64,000 nt of DNA from Dactylorhiza incarnata (GCA_033032865.1 JAWHQI010000229.1:3495001-3559000), one strand, 5' to 3'. Shown: positions 36,201-43,314, counted from the stretch's first letter. Made by a program: numbers and translations. Notes: generated by a model from the letters alone, not told the origin.

Positions 36201-39200
36201 AATGCACGCACGTGAGATAATGGGTGACTCAAAATCACAAACAGTGCATTACATTCATAAAAGGGTAGACTGAGGAGTTCCAAGAGGAGAGGAAGAGAGA
36301 GAGAGAGAAGGTAGAGAGAGAGCCCAAACAACAATGATCCTTGAGGATCCTAAACACTCATGCCTCTCCCCCCTTATATAGATGAGGGAGGGCATATCAA
36401 CACATACATACTACTCTAAATTAATATTAATTAATGCTCATTAATATTATATTTCACCATGAATGTACCATGGCAGATTCCATATGCGCGCTCCATGAAT
36501 TCCAACAAGGGGGGGGGGGGGGGGGGGGACCTTGGGTGAAAATGCGAGCGTAACATATCACCACCCTCCCCCGGCCACCTTTCCGGCGAGCTTACAACCA
36601 TGTTATGGGAGGCCCGTATCAGGTTCCTAACTACATGCATAGATGTGATGATATATAAATTTTATTTAATTTTTTGCTGTTTGTATTATTGATGACAAAT
36701 ATTATTTCAAGTGCATTAATACCCAGATCTATGCTTTTTCACGTTCATTTCAATTTCTTATATATTTTTTTTAATTTTATTGTTCACCAGGATGATGGGA
36801 TTTTAGTTATTCCAACTATACCAGATTTCCATTCAAAACATAGCTCGAAGAAAAAATTGTCGTTGGAGTTTGAAGATCGATTATTTATGTTGCTGAGCCT
36901 TGCAGGGTTATCAGGCTGTTGTCAGGTAATGAATCTATTTATTATCTTTGAGGTTCACCCTTGTATATTGTTAAAGTGCCCTAAAAAAATTTGTGCAAAT
37001 ATGTTCTATACATTTTACCAAATTTGATGACTCAATTTTGGGATATTCATCTTAACATTTCTTCAGGTAGCTGTTCCACTAGGGAAGCATGAAGGCTATC
37101 CCATATCTCTATCATTCATAGCAGCACACGGAGCGGACAAGTTTCTTCTTGATACTGTTTTAGATATCCATAGGTCTCTCCAGGAACAAGTTAGCATTGC
37201 TTCGAATTTGCCTCCCTTACCGGATTTCAACGGGGACATGGACACATCTGAATTATTGAAGGAAAAGGTTTATCTTTTGTTCCTTGTTTTGCGATTTATA
37301 TAGTTATTCTAATTACTTATTATTTTTCTTTTTTATGTACTAATGATGTGAGCAACGAATTTGTTCTTTTGATGAGCTCGTGTTAAAAAATGAAGAAAAT
37401 AGGATAAACATATTGAACAATTCTATTGATTCGTACCTCAAATATTTTGGAAAAATCTTTGAATTGTGTCTTAAAAATTTATGAGGGGGTCTCCAACTCC
37501 TACTTGGGGATCTGGAGTACTATGGACGCAGATACTCTAACTCTAATCTGGATTCTGCATATGGAATCTCCTACTCTTGTAGCTAGTATTTTCTATGGAA
37601 AACTCATTGTTCTTTCTGGCTTTTGGGAGAATCAAATACTTGTGTGCAATCGACATAAAACAAAGGTACATAATCGGTGGAAGAAGAAAATCCGTACATG
37701 TGCACAATCAGCGGAATATAGAAGCTTACAATAGTCTCGTGACAGGGGACGAAGGCTCTCAACAATTGCGCTGCTGGAGGAAGATGAAAATGTGCACCAG
37801 ATGCGCAACTGGCTGAAGAAGACGATGTGCAATAGTCTTGCAGAAGTGCAACCTTCGAAAGACATAGTTGTGCAACCAACGGAGATTCCAGATGTTGAAA
37901 GCAAAAACTTCAACTCTCGAAGAGTCAGTCTTTCCTAAGTTGTCCAAACAGTCTCACTTCTTTAGGAAGGCTGAGAACCTATGCGCAACCGGCAGAAGAT
38001 GCATACGTGTAACTGAAGGAAACTTAAACACAATTGTGATCGCTCCAATGAGCACAAGAGTCCTATACAACATTTCTTATATTTGTAACCGGGGTGAGAC
38101 CTGTCATCCCCACTCCTTACTAAATTGTTTTGGAAAGTCAGGAAATCTGCTATTGCTATAGCCAAATAAAGTATATGAAGCTTTCAAAATTGGGTCTTTT
38201 CCTATTGTTTTCTCTTTTCAGATTTTCCAAGTAAACATATTGTTGTCAACTTTCTATTTTGACTGCACGTTTGGTTAACTTTTGAGTTAAGATGATTTGT
38301 TGTATTGACTTGTGAGAATGTTAGCCAAACTACAACAATTTGATTACTAGAGCTTTGTAAAAAAGATTTTCAAATACAACAACAACAACAACAACACTCA
38401 AGCCTTTATCCCACCATAGTGGGGTCGGCTAAAAAAAGATTTTCAAATATAATTAATAATTGATGTAGCACTTAACAGAACTGAATGGAAGAGAAATTTT
38501 ATTGTGGACTCTAAATAGTAGGGTAGAGCTAAGCTAATGATGAGGAGACATGAAATTGAGCACTTTCAACCTTAAATCTCCACTTGCTTTTTCAGGGAAA
38601 TGCTGCATTCAAAGGAAAGCAATGGAACAAGGCTGTTAATTTCTACACCGAAGCCATCAAATTGAATGAGTCGAATGCAACATATTATTGCAACAGAGCA
38701 GCTGCTTATCTTGAACTTGGGTGGTATGTTTGGTCTTTTATTTATTATAATTATTATATTATTTATGACCATTTGGACAGTTTTTATATTATGTAGCATT
38801 TCTATTTATACTTTAGATGATTTTTTGCAGCTACCAGCAGGCTGAAGCAGATTGCAACCAAGCTGTTTTACTAGATAAAAAGGTGATAAGATGCTCTTGG
38901 CATTCTTTTAATTGCGAAATTCGAATTTCTACATTTAGGCTCCGTTTGGCGTGACGTTTTTGCTCTGGTGAGTTTGGACAAAAACGCCACCATCATAGAA
39001 TGTATGTTTGGCATGACAACGGTTACGACCACCACTATCATAGAATGTATGTTTGGCATGACAACGGTTATGACCACCACCAAGAAAAGAACAATAATTT
39101 TGAACATAAAAGTGGACGGAGTTCCGTAGGTGAGGTCGGACGTTCACGAATGACGGTTCATAACCACCACGTTCATGACCGCCACCGCCGTGCCAAACGG

Positions 39201-41526
39201 AGCTTTAGTCATCCCGGTCTTTCTATGGATGGTATTATTTGTATCTAAAAATGGGCACTTTTTGTTTGATCGCCGCTATAGAGGCTGCTTAAGATATGGT
39301 TAATATTTGCTTGATGGATATCATTTATTGCCTGCATTCCTTGTTCTTTTTCTTTTAATTTAAAAAACTTTGGTTTCAGACATTTGAGATTTGGCGTATG
39401 GATGATATATGAGACATTTCATTTGTTGGTTATGTAATTTAAGCCATTAACTCGTATGTAGTTAGAGTGCTAGATTACCTTTTTGGCATAACATGTAGGA
39501 TACTTATATCTTGTAAAAACTTTGCAGAGAATATGGCTTTTTTTACTCTTCGAAAGTATAATCCATCATTTCCTTTGTTTTGTTCTTCATGCATCCATTT
39601 TCTGTCCCTGTATCTATCTTGATTTATGTAGCGCGCGCGCTCACACACACACACACATATAGGGTTGATTACTGAAACCTCCCCTGGGAGTTTGCATAAT
39701 TACAGGTTGCACCCCTCTATCTTTCGAAATTACATTTACTTCCCCTCAAGTTTCTCCAGTTTACAAAAATGCCCTTTCCATTATAAATATGGATGAAAAT
39801 GATAAAATCAGCCAAATTATTTTATGATATTCAATTTTACCTATTGTAATGACTCTACATTGACATAATTACAGGTTGCACCCCTCTATTTTTCAAAATT
39901 ACATTTACTTCCCCTCAAGTTTCTCCAGTTTACAAAAATGCCCTTTCCATTATAAATATGGATGAAAATGATAAAATCAGCCAAATTATTTTATGATATT
40001 CAATTTTACCTATTGTAATGACTCTACATTGAAAGGTGTGACTTTTTTCCTTTAAAAATATAGATGGAAAGTGATCAAATATGACATTATTTTATGATAT
40101 TTCAATTTTACCCTTTGTAATAACTCTACATTGAAAAAAGTGCATTACATTTTACCCTTTGTGATGAATCTAGAATCGTTATAGAAGGATAAAATTAAAA
40201 TATCATAAAATAATTTGGCTAATTTTATCATTTTTCATCCATATTTGTAACGGAAGGGGTATTTTTGTAAACTTGGGAAACTTAGAGGGAAGGTTAATGT
40301 AATTTTAAAGATAGAGGGGTGCAGCCTGTAATTATGCAAACTCCCAGGGGAGGTCCCCGTAATTAACCCTATATATATCTATATCTCTCTATATATAATA
40401 TTATATATATCTATATCTCTCTATATAATATATATATATATAAACTTCCCCTATAACTTAGGTCCATTACAGGTTGCATCCCTTTTAACTTTTGAAATGA
40501 CAAAAACCTCCCCTTTTAAGTATACATGTCACTTCATGCACAAAAATACCCCATTGGAGTAAATTTCAGGGGGGGGGGGGTGCATAGATGTTATGAAATG
40601 TACTCTTACAAGGGATGTTTTTGTAATTTCAAAAGTAAGAGGGGTGCAACCTGTAATTTACCAAACTTAAGAGGGGAGGTCCCGGTAAATGACCATATAT
40701 ATTACAAAATATCTCTAAATAGAAAATTCCAGAAAAAAGCTGAAATAAAATGCAACGAAACATATATTTATAAGGTTTTGGAAGTCAACATTAACCGAAG
40801 AGTGATCAATTGAATGAGCTTCAAACTGATTAAGATTCAAGATAACTCAGTACCTATCTTTTGTTCTTCACGCTTCTACATTTTGTCCCTCTCTCTCTAC
40901 CAATATTTATTTACTCTTAAGAGCTTATTTGATTGCCTGAAATTAGAAAGTATTTCTCATAAGACATTAAATTTATAACGAAACCATCATGCTGTAAAAC
41001 ACGTTTTCTGTTCACAAGCCACCAAATTAGAGTGCTAAAAGAAGTCTTTTTTGATGAACTTCTTGAAGAATGAACTCTTATTAGTGCTAGCTGCTTCATT
41101 CTTTTTTCTTTTCTTCAACTGACAGAATGTTAAGGCATTTCTAAGGAGAGGAACAGCAAGGGAGATGCTTGTATCTTATAAAGAGGCTGCCCAAGGTACC
41201 AACTTTTCACTACACCTTCTCTACCATGCAATAGATAAAATAGTATATTTTCATTGTGTGATCCAGCATTTCTATCTATTTATACTTCTTTTTCGGCATC
41301 TAGCTTTATCTGTGCTGTAAATTGTTCCAACATTTTAATAAAAAACTCGAAATGGACAAGGGAAAGATACCTTTTTAATCCAAATTTGTCATGTTGGGAA
41401 CTGATTTGAAACTATTTTATTCTTGCCCATCTCTGTCATACAGATTTCAAGCATGCTCTTGTTCTAGAACCACAAAATAAGGCCGCCCGTGATGCCGAGA
41501 AAAGGCTGAGGAGACTGATGAGCTGA
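11607..41526 (+). CDS. OM64: OM64, mitochondrial outer-membrane receptor (C-terminal ten exons)
   Basis: The joined exons encode about 429 residues plus stop; plant OM64 is about 600 residues, so roughly the first 175 (membrane anchor, start of the amidase-like domain) lie left of the window. OM64 is the mitochondrial counterpart of chloroplast Toc64: it sits in the outer membrane and binds chaperone-delivered preproteins through a cytosolic TPR domain. The amidase-like part starts [16 protein letters not shown]; the nucleophilic Ser of active amidases is Cys here. [17 protein letters not shown] and PLGKHEG follow. The three TPRs keep the carboxylate-clamp residues: K and N of KEKGNAAF, N of CNRAAAY, K and R of VKAFLRRG. 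It ends [13 protein letters not shown]. All splice junctions join in frame, with no internal stops, so the gene looks functional. Resemblance is clearly closer to OM64 than to Toc64-III or AMI1. Confidence 0.94.
11820..12373 (-). repeat. Copia D 3' LTR with internal minisatellite
   Basis: Its two ends match the right LTR: TTATTACTTTACATAAAAAA (about 11849) and the segment from GAACACCTTAATTCC (about 12255) to CTTTACACACTTC (about 12346). The middle has been replaced by about 370 bp of CG-rich repeats, so it is nearly three times the length of its partner. Confidence 0.82.
11874..12246. repeat. CG/CA-rich minisatellite inside an LTR
   Basis: CACG tetramers (11874-11935) lead into about ten 14-bp units with the core ACGCACGCGCACGG. 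These grade into CGCGCC hexamers (about 12104-12230), then a short CA run. The sequence is mostly alternating purine-pyrimidine. The long frames on both strands are repeat artefacts. Confidence 0.95.
12584..13096 (-). pseudogene. Copia D RT C-terminus and RNase H
   Basis: The frame reads [25 protein letters not shown], the thumb ([20 protein letters not shown], with W/R changes from the family pattern), then RNase [21 protein letters not shown] and [12 protein letters not shown]. The Glu of the usual AEAEY motif is changed. It stops before the DNKAAI motif. Confidence 0.85.
13470..13769 (-). pseudogene. Copia D RT N-terminus
   Basis: The frame starts [20 protein letters not shown] and continues with [36 protein letters not shown] and [16 protein letters not shown], the standard start of copia reverse transcriptase. 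It is separated from the next RT block by stops. Confidence 0.87.
14313..15145 (-). pseudogene. Copia D gag remnants
   Basis: The N-terminal frame (14885-15145) has [22 protein letters not shown] and WLWGDD. A second (14524-14844) has [20 protein letters not shown] and [17 protein letters not shown] third (14313-14585) has [18 protein letters not shown], a zinc knuckle whose last Cys is Tyr. The copia gag order is preserved, with frame changes between blocks. Integrase, expected at about 13830-14300, is barely recognisable. Confidence 0.75.
15672..15692. repeat. Poly-G tract in copia D leader
   Basis: A near-pure G run; a second, broken G-rich run lies at about 15555-15570. Both sit in sections of the leader that are themselves repeated (about 15520-15600 and 15640-15715 share ATAAGAGG followed by G runs, then GCACACC and GAAGGTTG). 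Confidence 0.8.
15960..16157 (-). repeat. Copia D 5' LTR
   Basis: It starts TGAAACACCGTC just right of the primer site and contains TTATTACTTCACATAAAAAA, CTAAACTATACAAGAGAG and CTTTACACACTTC, all shared with 11820-12373. At the place of the minisatellite it has only TGTGCATACATATATATAGG. Confidence 0.8.
16252..16434 (+). CDS. OM64: OM64 exon 2 in window
   Basis: Acceptor TTGCAG, donor GGCT|GTAAGT. It encodes [16 protein letters not shown] and continues to SKAIEALSG. The next intron is 148 bp. Confidence 0.95.
16583..16727 (+). CDS. OM64: OM64 exon 3 in window, GC donor
   Basis: Acceptor GTTGCAG. It encodes [17 protein letters not shown] and ends LSTIMLSLQ plus AG. The frame continues into the next exon (R-Y-E-F) only if the donor is AG|GCATGT, a GC-AG intron. 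Confidence 0.93.
16893..17199. mobile_element. MITE in an OM64 intron
   Basis: The left end reads GTGTAAAGAAAGCCCG and the reverse complement of the right end reads GTGTAAATAAATCCCGG, each followed by GCCT and GGGCAT motifs. These imperfect terminal inverted repeats are of the hAT-like kind common in plants. No ORF is present. The target duplication is unclear. Confidence 0.55.
18247..18415 (+). CDS. OM64: OM64 exon 4 in window
   Basis: Acceptor TACCAG, donor AAG|GTAATT. It encodes [19 protein letters not shown] and ends [10 protein letters not shown]. The next intron is 18,375 bp. Confidence 0.94.
18416..20148. other. Intron sequence without a recognised gene
   Basis: First part of the 18.4-kb OM64 intron. 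A minus-strand 93-codon frame (19576-19857) has codon-like composition but no recognisable domain and no partner exon. A four-copy minisatellite lies at 19341. Confidence 0.5.
19341..19452. repeat. 28-bp minisatellite, four copies
   Basis: Four direct units start at 19341, 19369, 19397 and 19425, each beginning CTTGTTAGTCATGGAAACAT and differing at one or two bases near the end. There are no spacers. Confidence 0.93.
20154..20270 (+). repeat. Outer copia 5' LTR
   Basis: Starts TGTTGAAGTTTATGATTTAA and ends GATTTCCAACA. Confidence 0.9.
20501..20607 (-). repeat. tRNA-headed repeat, headless inverted copy (unit 0)
   Basis: This is the reverse complement of the unit tail only: it starts TGTAACGCC and includes CTACTGTGGGTGCGCTAC and CTAATTCCAATG. 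It forms a roughly 105-bp inverted repeat with 20682-20787 across the head of unit 1. Confidence 0.85.
20608..20787 (+). repeat. tRNA-headed repeat, unit 1
   Basis: The head (about 75 bp) contains GTTGGTGATGAGGACC (A-box-like) and, about 40 bp further, GGGGTTCAAGCCCC, a good pol III B box with T-arm pairing. The tail (about 105 bp) runs from CATTGGAATTAGCGGC to GACCGGGGCGTTACA. Confidence 0.85.
20788..20968 (+). repeat. tRNA-headed repeat, unit 2
   Basis: Direct copy of unit 1, joined through TGCTCAATTAGTGATGAGG. Its B box is AGTTCAAGACC. It ends GACTGGGGCGTTACA. Confidence 0.85.
20995..21176 (-). repeat. tRNA-headed repeat, unit 3 (inverted)
   Basis: Full unit in the opposite orientation: TGTAACACCCCGGTCTACTG at its left edge and the B box (GGGGCTTGAACCCC on this strand) at about 21112. 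Only 26 bp separate it from unit 2. Confidence 0.85.
21177..21356 (-). repeat. tRNA-headed repeat, unit 4 (inverted)
   Basis: Second inverted full unit, joined to unit 3 by the mirror image of the unit 1/unit 2 junction (CACCAATTGAGCATGTAAC). The B-box complement is at about 21293. Confidence 0.85.
21357..21437 (+). pseudogene. Outer copia RNase H, left fragment
   Basis: The codons [16 protein letters not shown] (about 21388-21437) are the DNKAAI motif of copia RNase H. The frame is cut by the inner LTR element and continues at 23223. The 21 bases from 21357 resemble the bases around that cut, suggesting a small local duplication. Confidence 0.8.
21438..23222 (+). mobile_element. Non-autonomous LTR retrotransposon nested in RNase H
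   Basis: Two 153-bp LTRs (21438-21590, 23070-23222) differ at two positions by eye. They begin TGTTAGAG and end TTCTAACA. The target duplication CGCAT lies at 21433-21437 and 23223-23227. The primer site TGGTATCAAAGCGAGG follows at 21591. The 1.48-kb interior has no gag or pol motif; it is GC- and CT-rich from 21700 to 22620, with several low-complexity Ser/Cys/Arg-rich frames on both strands. It must have moved with enzymes from another element. Confidence 0.93.
23223..23430 (+). pseudogene. Outer copia RNase H, right fragment
   Basis: Codons read [20 protein letters not shown], then [11 protein letters not shown] and KLGLTDI up to the stop at about 23427. This is the standard end of a copia polyprotein, with a GAGGGGGAG polypurine tract directly after it and before the 3' LTR. 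Confidence 0.88.
23436..23557 (+). repeat. Outer copia 3' LTR
   Basis: Matches 20154-20270 apart from a longer TA run and a few substitutions. Followed by TAACA. Confidence 0.9.
23878..24325. mobile_element. Decayed TIR element with GCGCC-rich ends
   Basis: The left end TTAGTTATTAAAGGCTTGAG and the reverse complement of the right end (ATGTTAAAGGTGCG, then CAGGCGTGTCTAAGGC) resemble the ends of 26022-27440. The interior is AT-rich with no ORF. No clear target duplication. Confidence 0.5.
24326..26011. other. Intron sequence with a TTCTAGAA-rich stretch, no gene seen
   Basis: No coding homology found. Part (about 25240-25440) looks like a decayed minus-strand LTR. The stretch 25439-25760 is packed with TTCTAGA-type palindromes. 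Confidence 0.4.
25439..25760. repeat. Cluster of TTCTAGAA/TTCTAGAG palindromes
   Basis: About ten TTCTAGA or CTCTAGA motifs occur in some 320 bp, at least three of them perfect TTCTAGAA. TTCnnGAA is the core of a heat-shock element. Spacing is irregular, so it may equally be a degenerate AT-rich tandem repeat. Confidence 0.55.
26022..27440. mobile_element. MULE-like TIR element with 10-bp TSD
   Basis: The ten bases GGATGTGCAC at 26012-26021 recur at 27441-27450. The element begins TAAGTTATTAAGGCGC and its other end, reverse complemented, begins TAAGTTATTAAAGGCACAAG. Both ends continue into GC-rich GGCGC/CGCC/CTAGGC segments. A 9-11 bp duplication is the hallmark of Mutator-like elements. It encodes no transposase and carries an RTE LINE fragment. 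Confidence 0.78.
26317..26845 (+). pseudogene. RTE-type LINE, C-terminal fragment and 3' end
   Basis: The + frame (26418-26723) reads [38 protein letters not shown] and [11 protein letters not shown], the C-terminal region of plant RTE reverse transcriptases. Upstream codons [19 protein letters not shown] are in the same frame. It ends with the ACTATAGTGGGATAAAGGCT signature and a short GTT run. The 5' part of the LINE is missing. Confidence 0.88.
27441..28320. other. Intron sequence, no gene recognised
   Basis: Scattered short frames only. A weak threefold repetition of a phrase including TTGTATTCATCTTC and ACAACACAT is visible at about 28075-28170. Confidence 0.5.
28321..28376 (+). repeat. 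Tail fragment of the tRNA-headed repeat
   Basis: GGGGTCACTGGTCTGCA and GTAGACCGGGGCGTTACA match the last 55 bp of units 1 and 2 of the cluster at 20.5 kb. The head is absent. Confidence 0.8.
28529..30367 (-). repeat. Gypsy E left (3') LTR, interrupted by a solo LTR
   Basis: 28529-28697 matches the first half of the right LTR (GGAAGATGGAAGGGGAGAG onward) and 30204-30367 the second half (to GGGGGCGTAACA). The break is filled by 28698-30198 plus one copy of the 5-bp duplication. Confidence 0.92.
28698..30198 (+). mobile_element. 1.5-kb solo LTR inserted in gypsy E LTR
   Basis: The insert begins TGATGAGTCC and ends GCGCATCA, with GCCGG at 28693-28697 and 30199-30203. A TATA box (TATAAAAAGC, about 29291) lies in the + orientation. 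The end has ACGACCGGTGCACTGCCG, as seen in long gypsy LTRs of the Tat/Athila kind. No pol sequence. The U3 region (28990-29270) holds many CGCACGGTC motifs. Confidence 0.85.
30256..30609 (-). pseudogene. Gypsy E chromodomain-like end of pol
   Basis: In this frame [20 protein letters not shown] and [18 protein letters not shown] resemble the chromodomain that follows integrase in chromoviruses (LVKWKG...W-E). The aromatic after the usual T-W-E is replaced. It is one frame off the integrase block at 30491-31459. Confidence 0.75.
30491..31459 (-). pseudogene. Gypsy E integrase core and C-terminus
   Basis: 322 codons. The core reads [41 protein letters not shown] and [19 protein letters not shown], giving the D, D and E positions of the catalytic triad (the usual QTDGQSE is QTEVLNR, so the acidic context is altered). 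[14 protein letters not shown] and [11 protein letters not shown] mark the C-terminal domain. A stop separates it from the zinc-finger part. Confidence 0.9.
31481..32032 (-). pseudogene. Gypsy E RNase H end and integrase zinc finger
   Basis: Codons read [20 protein letters not shown], then [16 protein letters not shown], and end with [11 protein letters not shown], where the final zinc-binding Cys of the HHCC finger is replaced (C-E-T-R). It overlaps the preceding RNase H block in another frame. Confidence 0.87.
31924..32520 (-). pseudogene. Gypsy E RNase H
   Basis: [18 protein letters not shown] and [20 protein letters not shown] (connection), then [20 protein letters not shown] with the first catalytic Asp, [10 protein letters not shown] with the Glu, and [11 protein letters not shown] with the second Asp. 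The catalytic residues are kept. The preceding RT block is in a different frame. Confidence 0.9.
32340..33002 (-). pseudogene. Gypsy E reverse transcriptase
   Basis: [61 protein letters not shown] and the intact catalytic box FFDDILIYS (about 32600). After [13 protein letters not shown] the frame is lost near 32500. Confidence 0.92.
32891..33895 (-). pseudogene. Gypsy E zinc knuckle and protease
   Basis: The zinc knuckle reads [14 protein letters not shown] at the N-terminus. The protease is at about residues 90-185, with [13 protein letters not shown] as the active site (intact D-S-G). [11 protein letters not shown] follows. The reading is intact to about residue 255, then shifts frame before RT. 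Confidence 0.9.
33892..35180 (-). pseudogene. Gypsy E gag
   Basis: The likely start at 35180 ([19 protein letters not shown]) opens a coiled-coil-like N-terminus ([19 protein letters not shown]). A GC-rich linker with near-tandem segments coding [16 protein letters not shown] repeats (about 34730-34830) and at least one frame change leads to the gag core at 33892-34452: [41 protein letters not shown] and [15 protein letters not shown]. The last block overlaps the zinc-knuckle frame. Confidence 0.87.
35209..35539 (-). repeat. Gypsy E right (5') LTR
   Basis: Starts TGTTAGGAAGATGG and ends GGCGTAACA. On the minus strand it is followed by the primer site TTTGGTATCAAAGC (35196-35208 region). GGGTATATTTATACCC is near-palindromic and probably contains the TATA box. 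Confidence 0.93.
35545..36790. other. Intron with two LTR-like remnants
   Basis: 35802-36176 begins TGTTATGGGATCC, has TATTTAAAGG (about 35958) and ends TATGTTACA, like a + strand LTR. 36181-36650 looks like a separate minus-strand LTR remnant with a 19-G run at about 36510. Neither has a provable duplication. The OM64 exon follows at 36791. Confidence 0.4.
36791..36925 (+). CDS. OM64: OM64 exon 5 in window
   Basis: Acceptor TTCACCAG, donor CAG|GTAATG. It encodes [14 protein letters not shown] and continues to LAGLSGCCQ, the end of the amidase-like core. Exactly 45 codons in phase 0. Confidence 0.95.
37067..37267 (+). CDS. OM64: OM64 exon 6 in window
   Basis: Acceptor TTCTTCAG, donor AAG|GTTTAT. 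It encodes [17 protein letters not shown] and ends TSELLKEK, the linker into the TPR domain. Confidence 0.95.
37268..38376. other. OM64 intron without recognised gene
   Basis: No conserved coding sequence. A phrase like GTGCAACC/GCGCAACTGG followed by AGAAG recurs several times between 37640 and 38010, suggesting an old degenerate repeat. Confidence 0.5.
38377..38431 (-). mobile_element. 55-bp RTE LINE tail with 18-bp TSD
   Basis: The insert is a CAA run (the LINE's TTG/GTT tail on the minus strand) followed by ACTCAAGCCTTTATCCCACC and GTGGGGTCGGCT, the same 3' signature as 26800-26845. An 18-base sequence (AAAAAAGATTTTCAAATA) flanks it at 38359-38376 and 38432-38449. Confidence 0.85.
38596..38723 (+). 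CDS. OM64: OM64 exon 7 in window (TPR 1)
   Basis: Acceptor TTTTTCAG, donor GTG|GTATGT. It encodes [20 protein letters not shown] and [11 protein letters not shown], the first TPR with two clamp asparagines. Confidence 0.96.
38831..38882 (+). CDS. OM64: OM64 exon 8 in window (TPR 2 part)
   Basis: Acceptor TTTGCAG, donor AAG|GTGATA. It encodes [17 protein letters not shown]. Confidence 0.94.
38939..39203. mobile_element. MITE, GCTCCGTTTGGC family, copy 1
   Basis: Termini GCTCCGTTTGGC and GCCAAACGGAGC are perfect inverted repeats, flanked by TTTAG on both sides. The centre has a tandemly repeated ATAGAATGTATGTTTGGCAT unit (period 45). It lies in the OM64 intron just after the TPR 2 exon. Confidence 0.85.
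39661..40370. mobile_element. Long-TIR MITE with internal duplication
   Basis: Begins AGGGTTGATTACTG and ends GTAATTAACCCT, inserted in a TA-rich site. The terminal inverted repeats extend about 200 bp (for example CTGGGAGTTTGCATAATTAC at one end and its complement at the other). The left arm contains a near-perfect 169-bp tandem duplication (39695-39863 and 39864-40032). No ORF. Confidence 0.85.
40441..40696. mobile_element. Second, diverged MITE of the same family
   Basis: It shares ACAGGTTGCATCCC at the left and GGGGTGCAACCTGTAATT at the right with the element at 39661 and is separated from it by TA-rich sequence. A G run lies at about 40570. Confidence 0.65.
41126..41195 (+). CDS. OM64: OM64 exon 9 in window (TPR 3 start)
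   Basis: Acceptor CTGACAG, donor CAAG|GTACCA. It encodes [20 protein letters not shown], carrying the Lys and Arg of the chaperone-binding clamp. Confidence 0.95.
41444..41526 (+). CDS. OM64: OM64 last exon
   Basis: Acceptor CATACAG. It encodes [18 protein letters not shown] and EKRLRRLMS, then TGA at 41524-41526. No canonical AATAAA is obvious in the next 300 bases. Confidence 0.95.
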
Positions 41527-43310
41527 TCTCTTTATTGTGCAGCAGCAGTTCCAACAGTTTTAAAGGTCTGTTGGATCAGCAATCCTGGCTTTTGGGCACC
41601 CTAAGCAACACAAAAGCCCGACTTGTTATTTAAGTTTTTGCAAGTTTTTTGCTTGACATCACTATAGGGATTTCATTAGAGGCATAGCCTCATAGATTTA
41701 TTCATATTTAAGCCTGAAGATTTTCCCAGATGTAGAGTTGAGGCTTTTGTTTTCTTTCTTGTTTTCACAATTCCATTTAAAGGTCATGAAAAGAAGGGTT
41801 GGAAAGTCTCTATTAATTGTTGTAGATTCATCATCAATTTACATTTTTTAATTTCATTTAATTTTCTTTGCATTCCTTTAATCAAAAAGGCCTTGATATC
41901 TGTCATGTCCAAGGGATTCTCCGCCCCTTTCGGCCCCATTTCATTAGGACAGTGTCGGGTGACGATCATAACACGAGCGATTATGCAAATTTGGATTCTT
42001 GTATCTCCGCTCACGTGCATGGTGTTTTTTCCGTGTAGTTATCATCATGTACATCTAGAAAACCTTGGACAAAGCTTTGTAGCACTGGGATGGAAGAAAA
42101 ATGAAAAGAAGGGAGGAAAGCTAAAAAGAGGGGAACACTAGGATAAAATAATAGTAAATTAGAGGGAGGAAAGAAAAGAGAGAATATATTTCAACTGATC
42201 TGCCATATATAACATGAAAAATAACACGTGAAAAGGGCATTAATTAAGAACACTCAGATTAGTAGAGCCAAATGGATATTATTCATTTCGCGGCTCTGAT
42301 TGATTCTTCTTTCATCTGACTGGTTATGTAATTTCATTCTTTTTTTCTTCATATAATCAACAAATTTTGCATCTTTAGATGAATAAGAATTCATCCTCAC
42401 CGTCAAATGGAGAGAGACACACACAAATGCCTTACCTTTGTGATCTCCTTGGACTCTATTTTCTTCTCCACATGCACCATATGGGAATTTCCACATCATG
42501 TTTGTAACCACACTAGGAATTTGCACAAACAAATAAAATGGAGAGGATGTGCCCTTAAGTACTGTCATTGATAGATTCATGGGTTGTGAGCTCGTGAAGG
42601 GAAGTGCTCTACGCTCGCTCATCGTTTGGCTAATGAACATGAGAAATAAAACATAGAATGCGGATTCAAGTGTAATCTAATTTCTCTAACTATATAAGAC
42701 ATGATTTATTATAGATTTGGGGGTCGAGAGTGCGGCAAGCCCCAATTCTAAATTTTGACGGAGATTAGTATGGCAATACTCTCTATTAAGAACTTTGCGT
42801 GTGCTTCAAGATTTGTGTGATTATTAAAGAATTTTAGTGCGTTTAATTAGCTGCCATGTGTCGGTTTGTGTTTGAAACATCGTTTGTTAATGGAGTTATA
42901 TCACTCAAGGTTATACTTGAAGATCGAAGCAATCTAGCGGCATGTTATTGCCCATTGGATGTGCAAATTTAATGCATGAATATTTTTTCTTGCTCGCAGT
43001 CACTCCTGACTTGATAAATGTATGTTTTGGCACGACCATTAGAATAAAAATTGTTTTTTTACCTTTAATTTTAATAAAATATACCTTTCAATCTTTTTTA
43101 GATGTTAAGGGGAGGAAAAATATGATGAATCCTCAAAAGAGGAAGAATATTAATGCCATGAGCATTTCTAAGATACAAATATCTAGCTAATGTTTGTACA
43201 AATTAATTTTAGATATAATCAGGACCATAAATCTAGTATGAACAATGATTGTTAGTTTTTATCCAAGACAACCTAATCAAAACACTTAAAAAAAAACCTA
43301 GACTACTGAC
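41527..43310. other. OM64 3' UTR and intergenic DNA
   Basis: The 3' UTR presumably covers the first 200-300 bases. Further on only short frames are seen. The longest, 128 codons on the minus strand at 42254-42640, has no domain I recognise and no supporting context. Confidence 0.5.
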
Positions 43311-43314
43311 TTAG

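Noticed and set aside
42254..42640. 128-codon minus-strand frame as a gene
   Set aside because: No domain, no splice partner and no promoter context. The length is within chance for AT-rich intergenic DNA.
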